Shown here one piece after another: positions 15,722 through 23,836 of a stretch of 64,000 nucleotides of DNA. How positions within the stretch are numbered: position 1 is the first letter of the stretch; each line of letters begins with the position of its first letter. The notes below the pieces were generated by a model. The model was not told where the DNA came from. It ran no database searches and saw nothing but the letters and a program-made list of their open reading frames with translations. This stretch comes from Pseudomonas sp. DTU12.3 (lineage in GTDB: Bacteria; Pseudomonadota; Gammaproteobacteria; Pseudomonadales; Pseudomonadaceae), in NCBI RefSeq assembly GCF_004124275.1, contig NZ_CP027218.1, positions 6,102,501-6,166,500 of the forward strand, in the 5' to 3' direction. Position numbers and translations under genes: made by a program.

Positions 15722-16387
15722 TTAGCGCACGCTGCTGGTGAAGCTGCTCGCGCCAACCAGTTCGAGGACGATGTCATCGCCGACGTTCAGCGGGCCCACG
15801 CCCACTGGCGTGCCGGTGAGGATCACGTCACCGGCCTGCAGCGAGAAGCAGCCGGCCATGTGCTGGATCATCGGCACGATCGGGTTGAGCATCGCGCTGC
15901 TGTTGCCGTCTTGGCGCACTTCGCCGTTGATGGTCAGGCGAATGCCGATGTCGGTCAGGTCCGCAAAGGTGCTGCCAACCACGAACGGCGCAAGCACTGC
16001 CGCGCCGTCGAACGACTTGGCGATTTCCCACGGCAGGCCCTTGGCTTTCAGCTCGGCCTGCTTGTCGCGCAGGGTCAGGTCGAGCGCCGGGGCGAAGCCG
16101 GAGATCGCGTCGAGCACTTCTTCACGGCTCGGCTTGGTCGACAATGGCTTGCCGATCAACACGGCGATCTCCGCTTCGTAGTGCACCGAACCGCGCTCGG
16201 TCGGAATGGCAAAACCGCCTTCCAGCTCGACCACGCAACTGCCGGGCTTGATGAACAGCAACGGCTCGGTAGGCACCGGGTTGTCCAGTTCCTTGGCGTG
16301 TTCGGCGTAATTACGGCCAATGCACACGACTTTCCCGATCGGGAAGTGGATGCGTGTGCCGTCGACGTACTGGTGCTGATAGCTCAT
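15722..16387 (-). CDS. fumarylacetoacetate hydrolase family protein
   Basis: A 221-residue single-domain FAH-family enzyme. It shows the core signatures KVVCIGRNYAEHAKELDNPVP near residue 20, the metal-binding HYEAEIAVLIGK near 68-79 (Glu pair) and GDVILTGTPVGVGPLNVGD near 187. Members of this size are acylpyruvate hydrolases or oxaloacetate decarboxylases related to human FAHD1; the substrate here is inferred only at that level. It is 41 bases downstream of the D-2-hydroxyglutarate dehydrogenase gene on the same strand, probably one operon, which suggests clean-up of 2-oxo/2-hydroxy acids. Confidence 0.9.
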   Translation of the reverse strand: MSYQHQYVDGTRIHFPIGKVVCIGRNYAEHAKELDNPVPTEPLLFIKPGSCVVELEGGFAIPTERGSVHYEAEIAVLIGKPLSTKPSREEVLDAISGFAPALDLTLRDKQAELKAKGLPWEIAKSFDGAAVLAPFVVGSTFADLTDIGIRLTINGEVRQDGNSSAMLNPIVPMIQHMAGCFSLQAGDVILTGTPVGVGPLNVGDDIVLELVGASSFTSSVR

Positions 16388-16428
16388 TTACCGACTCCTG
16401 CCTTCATTGATTCATCAAGGATTTCAGA

Positions 16429-17823
16429 TCAAACCGCGAAGATCTTGCCCGGGTTCATGATGCCGTTCGGGTCGAACACCGCTTTCACCGCTTTCATGTA
16501 CTCGATCTCAACCGGCGAGCGGCTGTAGGTCAAGTAATCGCGCTTGGTCATGCCGACGCCGTGCTCGGCGGAGATCGAACCGTTGTACTTCTCGACCGTT
16601 TCGAACACCCACTTGTTGACGGTCGCGCACTTGGCGAAGAACTCGTCCTTGCTCAGGTTATCCGGCTTGAGGATGTTCAGGTGCAGGTTGCCGTCGCCGA
16701 TGTGGCCGAACCAGACGATTTCGAAGTCCGGGTAGTATTCGCCGACGATCGCGTCGATTTCCTTGAGAAACGCCGGCACTTTCGAGACGGTGACCGAGAT
16801 GTCGTTCTTGTACGGCGTCCAGTGCGAGATGGTCTCGGAGATGTATTCGCGCAGCTTCCACAGGTTGTGCAGCTGGGTTTCGCTCTGGCTCATCACGCCG
16901 TCCAGTACCCAGCCCTGCTCGACGCAATGTTCGAAGGTTTCCAGCGCGCTGTTGGCCACTTCTTCAGTCGTCGCTTCAAATTCCAGCAACGCGTAGAACG
17001 GGCAATCGGTTTCGAACGGTGCCGGTACGTCGCCACGGCCCATGACTTTGGCCAGAGCTTTGTCGGAGAAGAATTCGAATGCGGTCAGGTCGAGCTTGCC
17101 CTGGAAAGCATGCAGCACCGGCATGATCGAGTCGAAGTCGGCGGTGCCGAGGACCATGGCGGTAAGGTTTTTCGGCGCACGATCGAGGCGCATGGTCGCT
17201 TCGACGACGAAACCGAGAGTGCCTTCAGCGCCGATGAACAACTGACGCAGGTCGTAACCGGTGGCGTTCTTGATCAGGTCTTTGTTCAATTCCAGCACGT
17301 CACCCTTACCGGTGACGACTTTCATGCCCGCCACCCAGTTGCGGGTCATGCCGTAGCGAATCACTTTGATCCCGCCGGCATTGGTACCGATGTTGCCGCC
17401 AATCTGGCTGGAACCGGCCGAAGCGAAATCGACCGGGTAATACAGGCCTTTTTCTTCGGCAACGTTCTGCAAATGCTCGGTGACTACGCCCGGCTGACAA
17501 ACGGCGGTGCGGTCGGTGAGGTTCACATCGAGAATCTGATTCATATAGTCGAACGAGACGACCACTTCGCCATTCGCCGCCACCGCAGCGGCGGACAGCC
17601 CGGTGCGCCCGCCCGATGGCACCAGGGCGACCTTGTGCGTGTTGGCCCAGCGGACCACGGCCTGCACCTGCTCGATGGTCTTGGGAAACACGATGGCGCT
17701 TGGCGCCGGGGCAAAGTGCTTGGTCCAATCCTTGCCGTACGCATTCAGGGAGTCGGCGTCGGTCAGGACCTTGCCAGGCTCGACCAGGGTCTTCAGTTCA
17801 TCAATCAGGGCAGGATTGGTCAT
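16429..17823 (-). CDS. FAD-linked D-2-hydroxyglutarate dehydrogenase
   Basis: Flavoprotein of 464 residues in the FAD_binding_4/FAD-oxidase_C family. The FAD-binding region has PSGGRTGLSAAAV near residue 70 and GGNIGTNAGGIKVIRYG near 130. The C-terminal part has GHIGDGNLHLNIL, supplying the metal-binding His residues, and SAEHGVGMTKRDYL. It should oxidise D-2-hydroxyglutarate to 2-oxoglutarate, passing electrons to ETF or quinone. The divergent neighbour is serA, and coupling between SerA and D2HGDH is described in Pseudomonas: SerA makes D-2-HG as it regenerates NAD+. I chose ATG 17823 (MTNPALIDELK); the open frame to 17853 has no family support. D-lactate dehydrogenase is the main alternative. 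Confidence 0.88.
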   Translation of the reverse strand: MTNPALIDELKTLVEPGKVLTDADSLNAYGKDWTKHFAPAPSAIVFPKTIEQVQAVVRWANTHKVALVPSGGRTGLSAAAVAANGEVVVSFDYMNQILDVNLTDRTAVCQPGVVTEHLQNVAEEKGLYYPVDFASAGSSQIGGNIGTNAGGIKVIRYGMTRNWVAGMKVVTGKGDVLELNKDLIKNATGYDLRQLFIGAEGTLGFVVEATMRLDRAPKNLTAMVLGTADFDSIMPVLHAFQGKLDLTAFEFFSDKALAKVMGRGDVPAPFETDCPFYALLEFEATTEEVANSALETFEHCVEQGWVLDGVMSQSETQLHNLWKLREYISETISHWTPYKNDISVTVSKVPAFLKEIDAIVGEYYPDFEIVWFGHIGDGNLHLNILKPDNLSKDEFFAKCATVNKWVFETVEKYNGSISAEHGVGMTKRDYLTYSRSPVEIEYMKAVKAVFDPNGIMNPGKIFAV

Positions 17824-17899
17824 CGACAGAACTCTCGAACAATTCATGGTCATCCTGAGAACGCTTCACGTCGCAGGAATGAGTGTTTAGCGGGGAGGC

Positions 17900-17911
17900 T
17901 ATGCTAGCATA
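17900..17911. promoter_or_regulatory. palindromic overlapping -10 candidates between D2HGDH gene and serA
   Basis: TATGCTAGCATA is a perfect 12-bp palindrome that reads as a -10-like TATGCT on both strands. On the minus strand a weak TGGGCA lies 17 bases upstream as a possible -35; no good -35 is visible for the plus strand. The arrangement would couple transcription of the two divergent genes, but promoter activity is only inferred. Confidence 0.3.
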
Positions 17912-18029
17912 TCGACCCCGCAGGACAGTGCCCAAGGCCAGTTCTGCGGTAACGGCTTTCCTGCCGTTTGGGTCAGCTCCAGGCTGCGCCCCTCCCTGCC
18001 ATTTTTCTCCGGGATACAGGTTTACGCAG

Positions 18030-19259
18030 ATGAGCAAGACTTCTCTCGATAAGAGCAAGATCAAGTTCCTTCTTCTCGAAGGCGTCCACCAATCGGCTGT
18101 CGACGTCCTCAAGGCGGCGGGCTACACCAGCATTGAATACCTGACAGGTTCCTTACCGGAAGCCCAGCTCAAGGAAAAGATCGCTGACGCTCACTTCATC
18201 GGCATTCGTTCGCGCACCCAACTGACCGAAGAGATCTTCGATCACGCGAAGAAGCTGGTTGCGGTCGGCTGTTTCTGCATCGGCACCAACCAGGTTGACC
18301 TGAGTGCTGCCCGCGAGCGCGGTATTGCCGTGTTCAACGCGCCGTACTCCAACACCCGCTCCGTTGCCGAGCTGGTACTGGCCGAAGCGATCCTGCTGCT
18401 GCGCGGCATCCCGGAGAAAAACGCTTCCTGCCACCGTGGCGGCTGGATCAAGTCCGCAGCCAACTCCTTCGAGATCCGTGGCAAAAAACTGGGCATCGTC
18501 GGCTACGGTTCGATCGGTACGCAGCTGTCGGTTCTGGCTGAAGGTCTGGGCATGCAGGTGTACTTCTACGACACCGTGACCAAGCTGCCGCTGGGCAACG
18601 CCACTCAGGTTGGTAACCTGACCGAGCTGCTGGGCATGTCCGACATCGTCACCCTGCACGTTCCGGAAACCGCTGCGACCCAGTGGATGATCGGCGAGAA
18701 GGAAATCCGCGCCATCAAGAAGGGCGGCATCCTGATCAACGCTGCGCGCGGTACCGTGGTCGAGCTGGACGCACTGGCGGACGCGATCAAGGACAAGCAC
18801 CTGATCGGCGCGGCCATCGACGTATTCCCGGTCGAGCCACGCTCCAACGACGAAGAGTTCGAAAGCCCGCTGCGTGGCCTCGACAACGTGATCCTGACCC
18901 CGCACATCGGTGGCTCGACCGCTGAAGCGCAAGCCAACATCGGTCTGGAAGTGGCAGAGAAACTGGTCAAGTACAGCGACAACGGTACGTCGGTTTCGTC
19001 GGTAAACTTCCCGGAAGTGGCCCTGCCGGCTCACCCTGGCAAGCACCGCCTGCTGCACATCCACGAGAACATCCCGGGTGTGATGAGCGAGATCAACAAG
19101 GTCTTCGCCGAAAACGGCATCAACATCTCCGGTCAGTTCCTGCAGACCAACGAGAAGGTTGGCTACGTGGTGATCGACGTCGACGCCGAGTACTCGGACC
19201 TGGCGCAAGAGAAGCTGCAGCACATCAACGGCACTATCCGTAGCCGGGTTCTTTTCTAA
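18030..19259 (+). CDS. serA: D-3-phosphoglycerate dehydrogenase
   Basis: NAD+-dependent oxidation of 3-phosphoglycerate, the first step of serine synthesis. The 409-residue protein has the N-terminal substrate domain, the Rossmann motif GKKLGIVGYGSIGTQLS near 152-168, and the catalytic Arg/Glu/His set of 2-hydroxyacid dehydrogenases (INAARGTVVE, EVEPRS-like region, LTPHIGGSTAEAQ near 290). A C-terminal ACT domain (about 335-409, HIHENIPGVMSEIN) is where serine feedback acts in the E. coli-type enzyme. I chose ATG 18030; the frame open from 17883 crosses the promoter region. It is divergent from the D-2-hydroxyglutarate dehydrogenase gene. Confidence 0.97.
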   Translation: MSKTSLDKSKIKFLLLEGVHQSAVDVLKAAGYTSIEYLTGSLPEAQLKEKIADAHFIGIRSRTQLTEEIFDHAKKLVAVGCFCIGTNQVDLSAARERGIAVFNAPYSNTRSVAELVLAEAILLLRGIPEKNASCHRGGWIKSAANSFEIRGKKLGIVGYGSIGTQLSVLAEGLGMQVYFYDTVTKLPLGNATQVGNLTELLGMSDIVTLHVPETAATQWMIGEKEIRAIKKGGILINAARGTVVELDALADAIKDKHLIGAAIDVFPVEPRSNDEEFESPLRGLDNVILTPHIGGSTAEAQANIGLEVAEKLVKYSDNGTSVSSVNFPEVALPAHPGKHRLLHIHENIPGVMSEINKVFAENGINISGQFLQTNEKVGYVVIDVDAEYSDLAQEKLQHINGTIRSRVLF

Positions 19260-19261
19260 GA

Positions 19262-19346
19262 ACAGCTACATGCCTCCAGTTACAAGCGGTAAGTGATGTT
19301 CGCTTTTGCTTTGACTTGAGGCTTTCAGCTTGAAGCTTGCAGCTGT
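19262..19346. repeat. imperfect inverted repeat of the AGCTTGAAGCTTGCAGCT type (family E, copy E1)
   Basis: About 85 bases beginning ACAGCTACATGCC and ending CTTGAAGCTTGCAGCTGT, with inverted TTACAAGC/GCTTG segments between. It resembles the element at 40762-40843 between ssuB and ssuF. It lies between serA and its terminator. Confidence 0.6.
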
Positions 19347-19381
19347 AAAAAAGGGAGCCCCGAAAGGGCTCCCTTTTTTTA
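19347..19381. terminator. bidirectional intrinsic terminator for serA and the DUF4399 gene
   Basis: The hairpin GGGAGCCC-CGAAA-GGGCTCCC is flanked by A-rich sequence on the left and a T-run on the right, so it works in both directions. The two genes are convergent on it and its right edge touches the DUF4399 stop codon. Confidence 0.92.
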
Positions 19382-19804
19382 TTCGACGTTGACGGTGATT
19401 TTCTTCGAGACGATCGGTGGATCGAACGGCATGTGGCCGCTGTCGCCCAGCTCCAGCTGCAAGGTGTGCTTGCCCGGAGCCAGTTTGATGTCAGCCTGGG
19501 TCTGCGCCTTGCCGAAGTGCATGTGGTTGGCATCGTTCGGAATCGGCGCGCCGGCGGCCGGCAGCTTGTCGACGTCGATCAGCAGATGATGGTGACCGGT
19601 GTTCTTGGTGACGTCACCGGCCGGGGCCAGTGCAACGTCCTTGACGCCAAACTTGACGGTGAAGGTCTGCGACACAGTCGCCCCGTCCTCGGGAGAAACG
19701 ATGAACACTTCGGCACCCTTGGGTGCCGGGGTGGCGGCACTGGCCAGCACCGAAACGCCCATCAGCACACCGGCCAACGCTGCACGTGACATAAAGCTTT
19801 TCAT
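19379..19804 (-). CDS. DUF4399 periplasmic protein
   Basis: A 141-residue protein with a clear signal peptide (MKSFMSRAALAGVLMGVSVL then ASA, cleavage near residue 23). The mature part shows the DUF4399 pattern: FIVSPEDGATVSQTFTVKFGV, TGHHHLLID with its His cluster, and HMHFGKAQTQADIKLAPGKHTLQLEL. The His-rich strands hint at metal binding, but no function is established. A good ribosome site (GGAGAA) precedes the ATG. It stands alone, sharing a bidirectional terminator with serA. Confidence 0.88.
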   Translation of the reverse strand: MKSFMSRAALAGVLMGVSVLASAATPAPKGAEVFIVSPEDGATVSQTFTVKFGVKDVALAPAGDVTKNTGHHHLLIDVDKLPAAGAPIPNDANHMHFGKAQTQADIKLAPGKHTLQLELGDSGHMPFDPPIVSKKITVNVE

Positions 19805-19939
19805 TTTCTTCTCCAGTTTTTTCGTAAAATCCGCACGGTCATGACAACTTCATGACCATTCGTTGTCGAAGGCACTCGACAACCATAGCAAAGCGAGCCT
19901 GACTCAGAGCATCGCGTTAATGATTTCAAAGGAGTGACC

Positions 19940-20512
19940 ATGCGCTTTTTGCCTGGCCTGATCTGCCTGCTACCCCTTTTGAGCCCTTTGGCTCACGCCG
20001 AACTGATTGATGACGTCAACGACCGTGGCGAGCTGCGCATAGCCCTTGAGGCTAATACACCGCCCTTCAATTACAAGGATGACGGCGACAAACTCACGGG
20101 GTTCGAGGTCGAGCTTGGACAACTGTTGGCCAACGAGCTGGATGTGCGCGCCGACTTCATCGTCACCGACGAAAGCGACTTGCTCCAGGGCGTTGAAAGC
20201 GGCAAGTACGACGTCGCGCTCAATCAAATAGCACTGACACCTGAACTCAAGGATCGTTTCGACTTCAGCGAGCCTTACGGCAAGGTCGATTCACAGTTGC
20301 TGGCGAAGAAGGATGAACAGCCGCAGCCGCAACCGATGGTGCTGGTGCAGGCGTTGACGGATGCCAAACCGAAGGCGAGCGCGCCGGTGGAATTGGCGAT
20401 ACCGTTTCAGAAAGGCAACCCGGCGTTTCACGCCAGCCTTGAGAGCGCGATGCAGCGGATCAGGGCGGATGGACGCTTGGCGGCGCTGACCGAGAAGTGG
20501 CTGAAACCTTAG
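19940..20512 (+). CDS. short periplasmic solute-binding protein (SBP_bac_3-like), one lobe degenerate
   Basis: A 190-residue secreted protein: signal peptide about 1-21 (FLPGLICLLPLLSPLAHA), then a lobe matching family-3 amino-acid-binding proteins (RGELRIALEANTPPFNYKDDGDKLTGFEVELGQLLANEL, then the DSLLQG/SGKYDVALNQIALTPE block). After FSEPYGKVDSQLL, where a normal protein has a full second lobe, there is a Pro/Gln-rich linker (QPQPQP). It then rejoins at the C-terminal motif (MQRIRADGRLAALTEKWL). Normal family length is about 250, so roughly 60-70 residues are missing. ATG 19940 has AAAGGAG upstream. No transporter genes adjoin it. Confidence 0.8.
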   Translation: MRFLPGLICLLPLLSPLAHAELIDDVNDRGELRIALEANTPPFNYKDDGDKLTGFEVELGQLLANELDVRADFIVTDESDLLQGVESGKYDVALNQIALTPELKDRFDFSEPYGKVDSQLLAKKDEQPQPQPMVLVQALTDAKPKASAPVELAIPFQKGNPAFHASLESAMQRIRADGRLAALTEKWLKP

Positions 20513-20515
20513 AAG

Positions 20516-20738
20516 CCCCTCACCCTAGCCCTCCCGAAACGTCGGACCGCCCGTAGGGAGAGGGGACTGAATGGGGGATGCTGAAGGGATACGCCGACCT
20601 GAAATGGATGTACCGAATCCGAAATCGACTGGTCATGGCTGTGTCGAATCCATAGTCGATAAGGTCTTTCAGGTCGATGTAAGACGCCGGACAACTCGGT
20701 CGGCCCCCTCTCCCTTCGGGAGAGGGCTGGGGTGAGGG
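20516..20738. repeat. ~220-bp palindromic repeat element (family D, copy D2)
   Basis: Homologous, in inverse orientation, to the element at 6334-6551: terminal CCCTCACCCTAGCCCTC / GGGCTGGGGTGAGGG, interior ATCCATAGTCGAT and GACAACTCGGTCGGCC. Its left terminal hairpin differs from D1 by a replacement, CCGAAACGTCGGACCGCCCG at 20534-20553. It fills the gap between the convergent binding-protein and DUF523 genes. Confidence 0.8.
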
Positions 20739-20751
20739 CAACGATTTCGGA

Positions 20752-21237
20752 TCAGTCCAAAGCAGCCAAAGCCACCGAGGCCTCAGCCAATTCAAGTTCG
20801 CTAAAAACCTGCACGCCATGGCGTTTGAGCAGTGCAGCCGTTACGCCTTCACCGGAGACTTTCACGCCACTGAACGTCCCGTCATAAGTCAGCAGGTTTC
20901 CACAGGATGGACTGTTGGCTTTCAGGACTGCCACGCGGATGCCGTGTTTCTGCACCAACGCCAGCGCCTGCCGCGCACCGTCGAGAAACTGCGCACTGAC
21001 ATCCTCGCCCTCGGTGGTGATCACCGCAGCGATTCCATCGAGCACTTCACCGCCCTGCCCGCCAGGAATCTCCGCCGCCGCCCGTGGCGTCGGCAATCCT
21101 CCTGCGACTTCCGGACACAACGGCACCACGCGCCCTTCGGCAATCCACTGTTCGAGCAGATCAAACGGCCCGCTCGCGCCACCGTCGTAGCGCACGCGAT
21201 GACCCAACAGGCAGCGGCTGACCAGAATCTTGTCCAT
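20752..21237 (-). CDS. DUF523 family protein
   Basis: A 161-residue DUF523 protein. The N-terminus MDKILVSRCLLGHRVRYDGG holds the conserved Cys-Leu-Leu-Gly, and further conserved blocks are PLCPEVAGGLPTPR, AVLKANSPSCG and YDGTFSGVKVSGEGVTAALL. Three conserved Cys residues suggest metal or Fe-S binding, but the biochemical role is not established. ATG 21237 is chosen because it lies one base after the upstream gene's stop and starts the conserved domain; it is translationally adjacent to the 2OG-Fe(II) oxygenase gene and probably in its operon. Confidence 0.88.
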   Translation of the reverse strand: MDKILVSRCLLGHRVRYDGGASGPFDLLEQWIAEGRVVPLCPEVAGGLPTPRAAAEIPGGQGGEVLDGIAAVITTEGEDVSAQFLDGARQALALVQKHGIRVAVLKANSPSCGNLLTYDGTFSGVKVSGEGVTAALLKRHGVQVFSELELAEASVALAALD

Positions 21238-21238
21238 A

Positions 21239-21871
21239 TCAGAACGGCTCGTTGCCACGCCGACGGAACCAGCCGGTCAGCGACAAACGTTCACGGTTCG
21301 CCGGCAACACTTCGTGCGGCACTTCGCCAGAGAGAAACACCACCAGACAACCGCCAGTGGGCTGCACGTCATGCACGCGCTCATCGTTGAGGTACATGCG
21401 CAACTGACCGCCGTCCTCCGGCAGCCAGGCGTCATTGAGGTAGACCACCACCGACACCATGCGCTTGTCATCGTCGCGAAAACGGTCGACATGCCGGCGA
21501 TAAAACGCACCCGGCGGATATAGCGCGAAATGGCATTCGAAGTCTTCCAGGCCAAGGAACAGACCACGATTGAGCGCCTCGCGCAGGCTGTCCATCAGGT
21601 TCAGATAACGGTCGCTGGAATCGTCCTGGCCCGGATCGATCCACTGAATATGATCGCCGCGAATCCCCTCGCGAACCTCTGAAAACGGCCCGCGCCCGAC
21701 CCCTGCCGGCGCCAGTTCGCCCTCGGCCTCGCGTTTACGGCACTCGGCCGCCAGCTCGCGGGTCAAACCGGCGGGCAGGAAGATGTTCTGCTGCGACCAG
21801 CCGTGTTCGGCCAAGTCATCGACAATGCGTAACAGCAGCGGGTGTTCAGAGGATATTTGCATGGCGCGCAT
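21239..21871 (-). CDS. 2OG-Fe(II) oxygenase (prolyl-4-hydroxylase-like)
   Basis: A 210-residue dioxygenase using Fe(II) and 2-oxoglutarate. The iron ligands are in YRRHVDRF near residue 131 (HxD) and in GEVPHEVLPAN near 190 (distal His), followed by the 2OG-binding Arg in RLSLTGWFRRR. This matches the P4Hc/2OG-FeII_Oxy_3 group; the substrate is unknown. The start could be ATG 21871 or 21862 (MQISSEHPLL), neither with a strong ribosome site. It is followed within one base by the DUF523 gene and is divergent from the DUF2059 gene. Confidence 0.87.
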   Translation of the reverse strand: MRAMQISSEHPLLLRIVDDLAEHGWSQQNIFLPAGLTRELAAECRKREAEGELAPAGVGRGPFSEVREGIRGDHIQWIDPGQDDSSDRYLNLMDSLREALNRGLFLGLEDFECHFALYPPGAFYRRHVDRFRDDDKRMVSVVVYLNDAWLPEDGGQLRMYLNDERVHDVQPTGGCLVVFLSGEVPHEVLPANRERLSLTGWFRRRGNEPF

Positions 21872-21979
21872 AGTATGCCGGCGGCAAGAAATCCGACAGA
21901 GCCACGCGGCGGCTTGCTACGAATTCTCGACAAGTACCGGCACCGCACGGAGAATAGTCCGCTGCTGACAGGAGTCCCT

Positions 21980-22714
21980 ATGCGCCGTTTGCTTTTTTCA
22001 CTGTTGATGTTCTGCGTTTTGCCCGCTTGGGCGGACGGCCACGATCAGTTGTACAAGGTCGCCGGCTGGCCAGATCAACGTGCGCATTTCAACGACGCCC
22101 TGAGCGCCGCCCAGCAACGCTATCAGAACAGCCTGCCGCCTGCGGTGTTTCAGGCACTGGTCAACAACAGCAACCAGCGCTTCGCTCCACAGGCCGTGGA
22201 CCAACGCGCCGAAGCACAACTGCGGCAGAAGCTTGCCGATCCGAAACCGGCGCTGACCTTCTTTCAATCGCCACTGGGCAAGAAAATCGTCGCCGCTGAA
22301 TTGCTCGCGACCCGCCGCGACCAACTGGCGAAAAATGCCAAGGGCCTTCCGAAGATGCAGGTCAGTGACAGCCGTCTGCTGATCATCGGCCACCTCGCCC
22401 AGGCCCTGCCGGCCCGTGAAGCTGGCGCCGAAGTCAGCCTGGCGATTGCCGGCGTTGCGGCGGACAGCTTGAGCTCGATGATTCCGGGGCTGCTCGGTGG
22501 CGGTCAGGCGCAGGGCATGTTGAATGGTCAGCGTCAGCGTTTGATGGATCAGATCGGCGCGGACATGAACAACACGCTGCTCTACGTTTATCGCGACTTG
22601 TCGGATGAAGAGCTGGAAGAGTTTGCGACGTTTGCCGAGTCGACTGAGGGCAAGGCTTATTACCAGGCCGCCCTGGCGGCGATTCGGGCGGGGCTTGCGG
22701 TCGGGCAACCCTAA
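21980..22714 (+). CDS. DUF2059 periplasmic protein
   Basis: A 244-residue secreted protein: signal peptide MRRLLFSLLMFCVLPAWA (cleavage about 18-19), then an all-helical mature region with two weakly similar halves, each with FxxSPLGKKI / FAESTEGKAYY-type motifs characteristic of DUF2059. Function is unknown. ATG 21980 has AGGAG 7 bases upstream and directly gives the signal peptide; the frame open from 21842 overlaps the divergent oxygenase gene. The stop codon abuts a REPIN. Confidence 0.87.
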   Translation: MRRLLFSLLMFCVLPAWADGHDQLYKVAGWPDQRAHFNDALSAAQQRYQNSLPPAVFQALVNNSNQRFAPQAVDQRAEAQLRQKLADPKPALTFFQSPLGKKIVAAELLATRRDQLAKNAKGLPKMQVSDSRLLIIGHLAQALPAREAGAEVSLAIAGVAADSLSSMIPGLLGGGQAQGMLNGQRQRLMDQIGADMNNTLLYVYRDLSDEELEEFATFAESTEGKAYYQAALAAIRAGLAVGQP

Positions 22715-22786
22715 AAGATCGCAGCCTTCGGCAGCTCCTACACCGATCCATGTAGGAGCTGCCGAAGGCTGCGATCTTTTGATCTT
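22713..22786. repeat. REPIN, GATC class (copy A4)
   Basis: Inverted pair of GATC-class REPs in the CCTTCGGCAG variant. Its first bases overlap the DUF2059 stop codon and its end is 3 bases from the convergent hydrolase stop, so it serves both 3' ends. Confidence 0.9.
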
Positions 22787-22789
22787 GTT

Positions 22790-23737
22790 CTAGAGATTGC
22801 GGCCCTTGATCCGCTTGCTCAGAAACTCGAAATACTCCTCGCGCATCTCCTCCGTCTCATTTGCCAGATGATGCCGCGCCTCGGCCAGCAGCAGAATCTG
22901 CGGTCGATCGAACTTCCATTTCAACACTTGCAAATTGTGCTGCCAGTCGACGGTCATGTCCGCCTGTCCCTGAATGATCAGCGGCCGTCGCGGACTTTTT
23001 TTCGCGTGTTCGACGCGAATGATCCAGCGCGATAACGCCCCGACCCATTGGGTCGGCAACCGCTGCGGCTGCAACGGATCCGCCTGCAGAAACGGCAAGA
23101 AATCCGGATCGTTCGAGTTCTCGCTGAAGCGCCGCGCGACACCTCGGACGAACGGCCTGAGCAAGTAATAACTCAGTTGCGACCAGCCCCACGCGCGTGG
23201 CCGCACCAACGGCGCCAACAGAATCAACTGGCCCTGCGCCGGACTGCCCTCGCCATGGTTGAGCACGTGATCGACCACAATCGCCCCGCCCGTGCTCTGC
23301 CCGCACAAGTGCCACGGCTGCGGCAGCGAGATCGACTGCGCTTCGGCGAACAAGGCTTGCAGGACATCCTGGTATTCAGAGAAGTCGCGAATGCTCGCCC
23401 GTGGCCCGCTGGACAAACCATGGCCCGGCAAGTCGCAGGCGATCACCGCAAAGTCCTGATCCAGCGCCCACTCGATCACATACCGATAGAGCCCGGTGTG
23501 GTCGTAGTAACCGTGCAACAGAAACAGCGTTGCCTTGACCTTTTCCGGCCACCAGCAATGGCTGACCAGTTCGTAGCCATCGACGTCGAAACGACCCATG
23601 CCACGCCAGACATCGCGATGGGGAAAATCGGTTTTATAGAACTGCTGGTACGCCTTGGCCTCGTCCGACAACGGCTGCCACTCGGCCAAGGGCTTGAGGC
23701 TCGCGCGGATTTGATCGGGGTCGAAAGTGGCGGGCAT
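22790..23737 (-). CDS. alpha/beta hydrolase (lysophospholipase-like)
   Basis: A 315-residue cytoplasmic serine hydrolase of the Hydrolase_4/PldB group. The fold is seen in LFLLHGYYDHTGLYRYVIEWALD (oxyanion-hole HG near residue 75), the nucleophile elbow LCGQSTGGAIV near 145 (GxSxG), the acid in ADMTVDW and the terminal His in EARHHLANE. The natural substrate is not evident; monoacylglycerol or lysophospholipid is typical of the group. It is monocistronic between a REPIN and the divergent thioredoxin-like gene. Confidence 0.87.
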   Translation of the reverse strand: MPATFDPDQIRASLKPLAEWQPLSDEAKAYQQFYKTDFPHRDVWRGMGRFDVDGYELVSHCWWPEKVKATLFLLHGYYDHTGLYRYVIEWALDQDFAVIACDLPGHGLSSGPRASIRDFSEYQDVLQALFAEAQSISLPQPWHLCGQSTGGAIVVDHVLNHGEGSPAQGQLILLAPLVRPRAWGWSQLSYYLLRPFVRGVARRFSENSNDPDFLPFLQADPLQPQRLPTQWVGALSRWIIRVEHAKKSPRRPLIIQGQADMTVDWQHNLQVLKWKFDRPQILLLAEARHHLANETEEMREEYFEFLSKRIKGRNL

Positions 23738-23836
23738 GCGGGAATTCCAAAACGGTAAACAGACTTTATCGGTCTGCGATATTCATCTGTAGTGGCAGAC
23801 ATGGCAAGCTAGCCGACCTTTCGAGGATCGAAAACC

